A stretch of 64,000 nucleotides of DNA, from contig JACNLA010000018.1 in assembly GCA_014381745.1 (NCBI GenBank), positions 18,734 to 82,733 of the forward strand. The letters run 5' to 3'. Under the pieces are notes generated by a model. That model saw only the letters and a program-made list of their open reading frames with translations. It was not told the DNA's origin and ran no database searches. This document shows positions 62,226 through 64,000 of this stretch, one piece after another; within the stretch, counting starts at the first letter, position 1; the number at the start of each line of letters is the position of its first letter. The stretch is from Actinomycetota bacterium. GTDB taxonomy: Bacteria > Actinomycetota > Acidimicrobiia > Acidimicrobiales > MedAcidi-G1. Made by a program: the position numbers and the translations under genes.

Positions 62226-62236
62226 TGAACTACGGC

Positions 62237-63034
62237 TCAGTCGGTAGCAGCAGCAAACCCGGCGTCGTCGCCCAGATAGGCAGCGATAACGGCTGGATCC
62301 CGCTGAACCTCAGCTGGAGCACCGGTCGAGATCATCTCACCAAAGTCCAGCACCATCACCCGGTCGGCTATGTCCATCACGAGACCCATGTCGTGCTCAA
62401 CAAGGATGATCGAGATCCCCAACTCCTGGCGGATGTCGAGGATGAACCGTGCCATGTCCTCGGTCTCCTCCAGGTTCATTCCGGCGACGGGCTCATCCAG
62501 CAGCAGCATCTCCGGCTCCATGGCGAGGGCCCGACCCAGCTCTACACGCTTCTGGAATCCGTAGGGCAACAGTGCAACCGGGTGCTTTCGCCATTCCTCG
62601 ATCTCTAGGAAGTCGATGATGTCCTCCACCGCCAGCCTGTGTTCCATCTCTTCGCGGCGTGCGGGACCGAACCATATGGACCCGGCCAACCAGGACCTCT
62701 GCATCCTCACGTGGCGACCGAGCAGGATGTTTTCGAGCACGGTCATGTGTGGGAACAACTCAATGTTCTGGAAGGTTCGCGCCACACCCAGCTCGGCCAC
62801 CCGGTCCGGGCGGGAGCCCATGATGCTCTCACCCTTCCAGCGAATGTCGCCCTTCTGGGGCCGGTACACCTGGCTGATGGAGTTGAAGATGGAGGTCTTG
62901 CCGGCTCCGTTGGGGCCGATGATTGCGAACAGCTCACCGTCGGCCACGTCGAACGACACGTTGGTAATGGCCTTCACCCCCTTGAAGGAGAGGCTTATGT
63001 CGTCAACCTGCAGGATCGGAGCCTCAGCGCTCAT
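62237..63034 (-). CDS. livG: branched-chain-amino-acid-type ABC transporter ATPase LivG
   Basis: A 265-residue ATPase. Walker A GPNGAGKTS, a LivG-type insertion after the Q-loop (ELFPHMTVLENILLGRHVRMQRS), a signature region ALLPYGFQKRVELGRALA in which the usual LSGGQ is replaced by LPYGFQ (normal for LivG), Walker B LLLDEPVAGMN and EHDMGLVMDIADRV are seen. ATG 63034 overlaps the livF stop (ATGA); an upstream GTG at 63043 is less likely. The permease genes are not in the window. Confidence 0.9.
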   Translation of the reverse strand: MSAEAPILQVDDISLSFKGVKAITNVSFDVADGELFAIIGPNGAGKTSIFNSISQVYRPQKGDIRWKGESIMGSRPDRVAELGVARTFQNIELFPHMTVLENILLGRHVRMQRSWLAGSIWFGPARREEMEHRLAVEDIIDFLEIEEWRKHPVALLPYGFQKRVELGRALAMEPEMLLLDEPVAGMNLEETEDMARFILDIRQELGISIILVEHDMGLVMDIADRVMVLDFGEMISTGAPAEVQRDPAVIAAYLGDDAGFAAATD

Positions 63035-63834
63035 GACAGCCACCGCTTCCGTCGCTTGTAGTGCTTGACGTCCCTGAACGACTTACGTTCACCCTCGTCA
63101 CCGTGAAGGCCCAGGTAGAACTCCTGGACATCCTCATCACCGAGCAATTTGGAGGCCGGACCGTCCATCACGACCTTGCCCGTCTCCATGATGTAGCCGT
63201 AGTCGGCAATGGAGAGTGCCATCACTGCGTTCTGTTCGATTAGGAGAACGCTCGTCCCTGCCTTGTTTATGTCGACGATGATGTCGCGAATCTGGGCCAC
63301 CAGCTTGGGAGCCAGCCCCAGCGATGGTTCGTCCAGGATCAGCAACTTGGGGTTCACCATCAGCGCCCGGGCGATAGCGAGCATCTGCTGCTCTCCACCT
63401 GAGAGGTAGCCGGCGGTGGCCCTCCTGCGATCGGCCAGGACTGGAAACATGGTCATGACACGCTCATGGGCCTCGGCGATCGAAGCCCTATCGGTGTTCG
63501 TGATACCACCGGCAATCAAGTTTTCGTCGACCGTCAGCTCGGCGAAGACGCGTCGACCCTCCAGAACCTGGGTCAGCCCCGACCTGACGATTGCAGATGG
63601 TTCCTTTTCGTCAATGCGCTCGCCGTCGAACGTGACCGAACCCTTGGTGATCTCTCCGTTGTGAATATCCAGCAGACCCGAGATGGCCCGGGTCGTGGTC
63701 GTCTTACCGGCACCGTTGGCTCCCAGGAGGGCCACGATCTGACCGTCGCCCACCTCGATGGACAGGCCGCGTAGGACAAGAACCACCTCGTTGTAAACAA
63801 CCTCGAGGTTCGCTACTTCGAGCATGTCATCCAT
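63031..63834 (-). CDS. livF: branched-chain-amino-acid-type ABC transporter ATPase LivF
   Basis: A 267-residue ATPase with Walker A GANGAGKTT, signature YLSGGEQQMLAIARAL, Walker B LILDEPSLGLAP and the LivF-type IVDINKAGTSVLLIEQNA. The C-terminus has an extra charged tail (KSFRDVKHYKRRKRW). ATG 63834, with an alternative ATG at 63825. It overlaps livG by four bases. It is separated from the upstream binding-protein gene by a strong hairpin. Confidence 0.9.
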   Translation of the reverse strand: MDDMLEVANLEVVYNEVVLVLRGLSIEVGDGQIVALLGANGAGKTTTTRAISGLLDIHNGEITKGSVTFDGERIDEKEPSAIVRSGLTQVLEGRRVFAELTVDENLIAGGITNTDRASIAEAHERVMTMFPVLADRRRATAGYLSGGEQQMLAIARALMVNPKLLILDEPSLGLAPKLVAQIRDIIVDINKAGTSVLLIEQNAVMALSIADYGYIMETGKVVMDGPASKLLGDEDVQEFYLGLHGDEGERKSFRDVKHYKRRKRWLS

Positions 63835-63866
63835 TTCCGCCTGGTCGGCCTGAAGGGGTTGATGGC

Positions 63867-63896
63867 CCGGGGGGTGGCATCTCAGCCACCCCCCGG
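63867..63896 (-). terminator. 12-bp perfect hairpin after the binding-protein gene
   Basis: CCGGGGGGTGGC pairs perfectly with GCCACCCCCCGG around a 6-base loop, 12 bases after the stop at 63909 on the minus strand. No T-tract. It is the same arrangement as between tauA and tauB. Confidence 0.7.
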
Positions 63897-63908
63897 CTCA
63901 TCAGATGG

Positions 63909-64000
63909 TCAGCCTGCTACGAAGCAGGCGCCCTCATATGTCTGAGCGAGGGTGATGTCTGACACGATCGGGCCGCCACCGAGCAGCACCGAACCAGTCG
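63909..64000 (-). CDS. C-terminus of ABC transporter substrate-binding protein (5' end outside window)
   Basis: The last 30 codons of a gene that enters from the right edge. The visible end reads VSDITLAQTYEGACFVAG and stop. The position, immediately upstream of livF and livG, makes a branched-chain-amino-acid or amide-type binding protein very likely. Nothing can be said about its N-terminus or substrate. Confidence 0.6.
   Translation of the reverse strand, partial: TGSVLLGGGPIVSDITLAQTYEGACFVAG

Overview
The window looks like a chromosomal piece of a high-GC actinobacterium, most likely an Acidimicrobiia-type marine or aquatic lineage. The evidence is a WhiB regulator, an orphan GlnR-type regulator beside two glutamine synthetases, a small acyl-CoA carboxylase epsilon subunit beside its beta subunit, a compact monoderm Tad/Flp pilus operon, and many GTG/TTG starts. 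The lineage call is inference. Coding density is high. No mobile element, prophage or CRISPR array was seen, and no stretch over 300 bases lacks a gene or RNA; the longest gaps are about 190-230 bases (15221-15449, 19087-19276, 45108-45303).

Region by region. 1-8091: MerR regulator fragment, holB-tmk-MFS overlapping operon, topA and nhaA. The topA product carries an in-frame insert of about 150 residues that reads like the 2B subdomain of UvrD/PcrA helicase, which is the most unusual object in the window. 8205-12969: an RsbW-like kinase/STAS pair, then the Tad pilus operon (CpaE-like, cpaF, tadB, tadC, flp, tadE). 13149-17141: HAD phosphatase, selenocysteine tRNA, a primary-type sigma factor and nadE. 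17229-21317: a Met/His-repeat secreted protein and a nitrogen block (GSII, GSI, GlnR-like). 21570-26704: RidA, a compact single-chain molybdenum-hydroxylase-like protein, a thioredoxin-like lipoprotein, ErpA, Mrp and FxsA. 26794-29839: selA-selB, which with the tRNA-Sec form most of a selenocysteine system; selD and any selenoprotein lie outside. 29852-32369: WhiB, an NfeD-type membrane protein, a STAS protein and a single-domain receiver.

32446-41987: tRNA-Pro, sulfatase, transporter, YbaK, MazG, and the aspartate-family genes lysC and asd with two lipoprotein genes between them, then cyclophilin and aat. 41995-45107: propionyl/acetyl-CoA carboxylase beta and epsilon subunits and methylmalonyl-CoA epimerase (propionate to methylmalonyl-CoA) around a 5'-3' exonuclease. 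45304-48696: recR, dnaX, tRNA-Ser(GGA), the 4.5S SRP RNA, tRNA adenosine deaminase and tRNA-Ser(CGA). 48726-53088: a two-gene molybdopterin/iron-sulfur/NrfD membrane oxidoreductase of unknown substrate.

53112-64000: a catabolic region. A probable taurine operon (tpa-tauABC-pta) lacks xsc within the window. It is divergent from a dimethylglycine/sarcosine-dehydrogenase-like flavoprotein with a MarR regulator, followed by the ATPases and the C-terminus of the binding protein of a branched-chain-amino-acid-type ABC transporter.

Many first-in-operon genes have a TANNNT hexamer ending 6-9 bases before the start codon and no ribosome-binding site, which points to widespread leaderless transcription.
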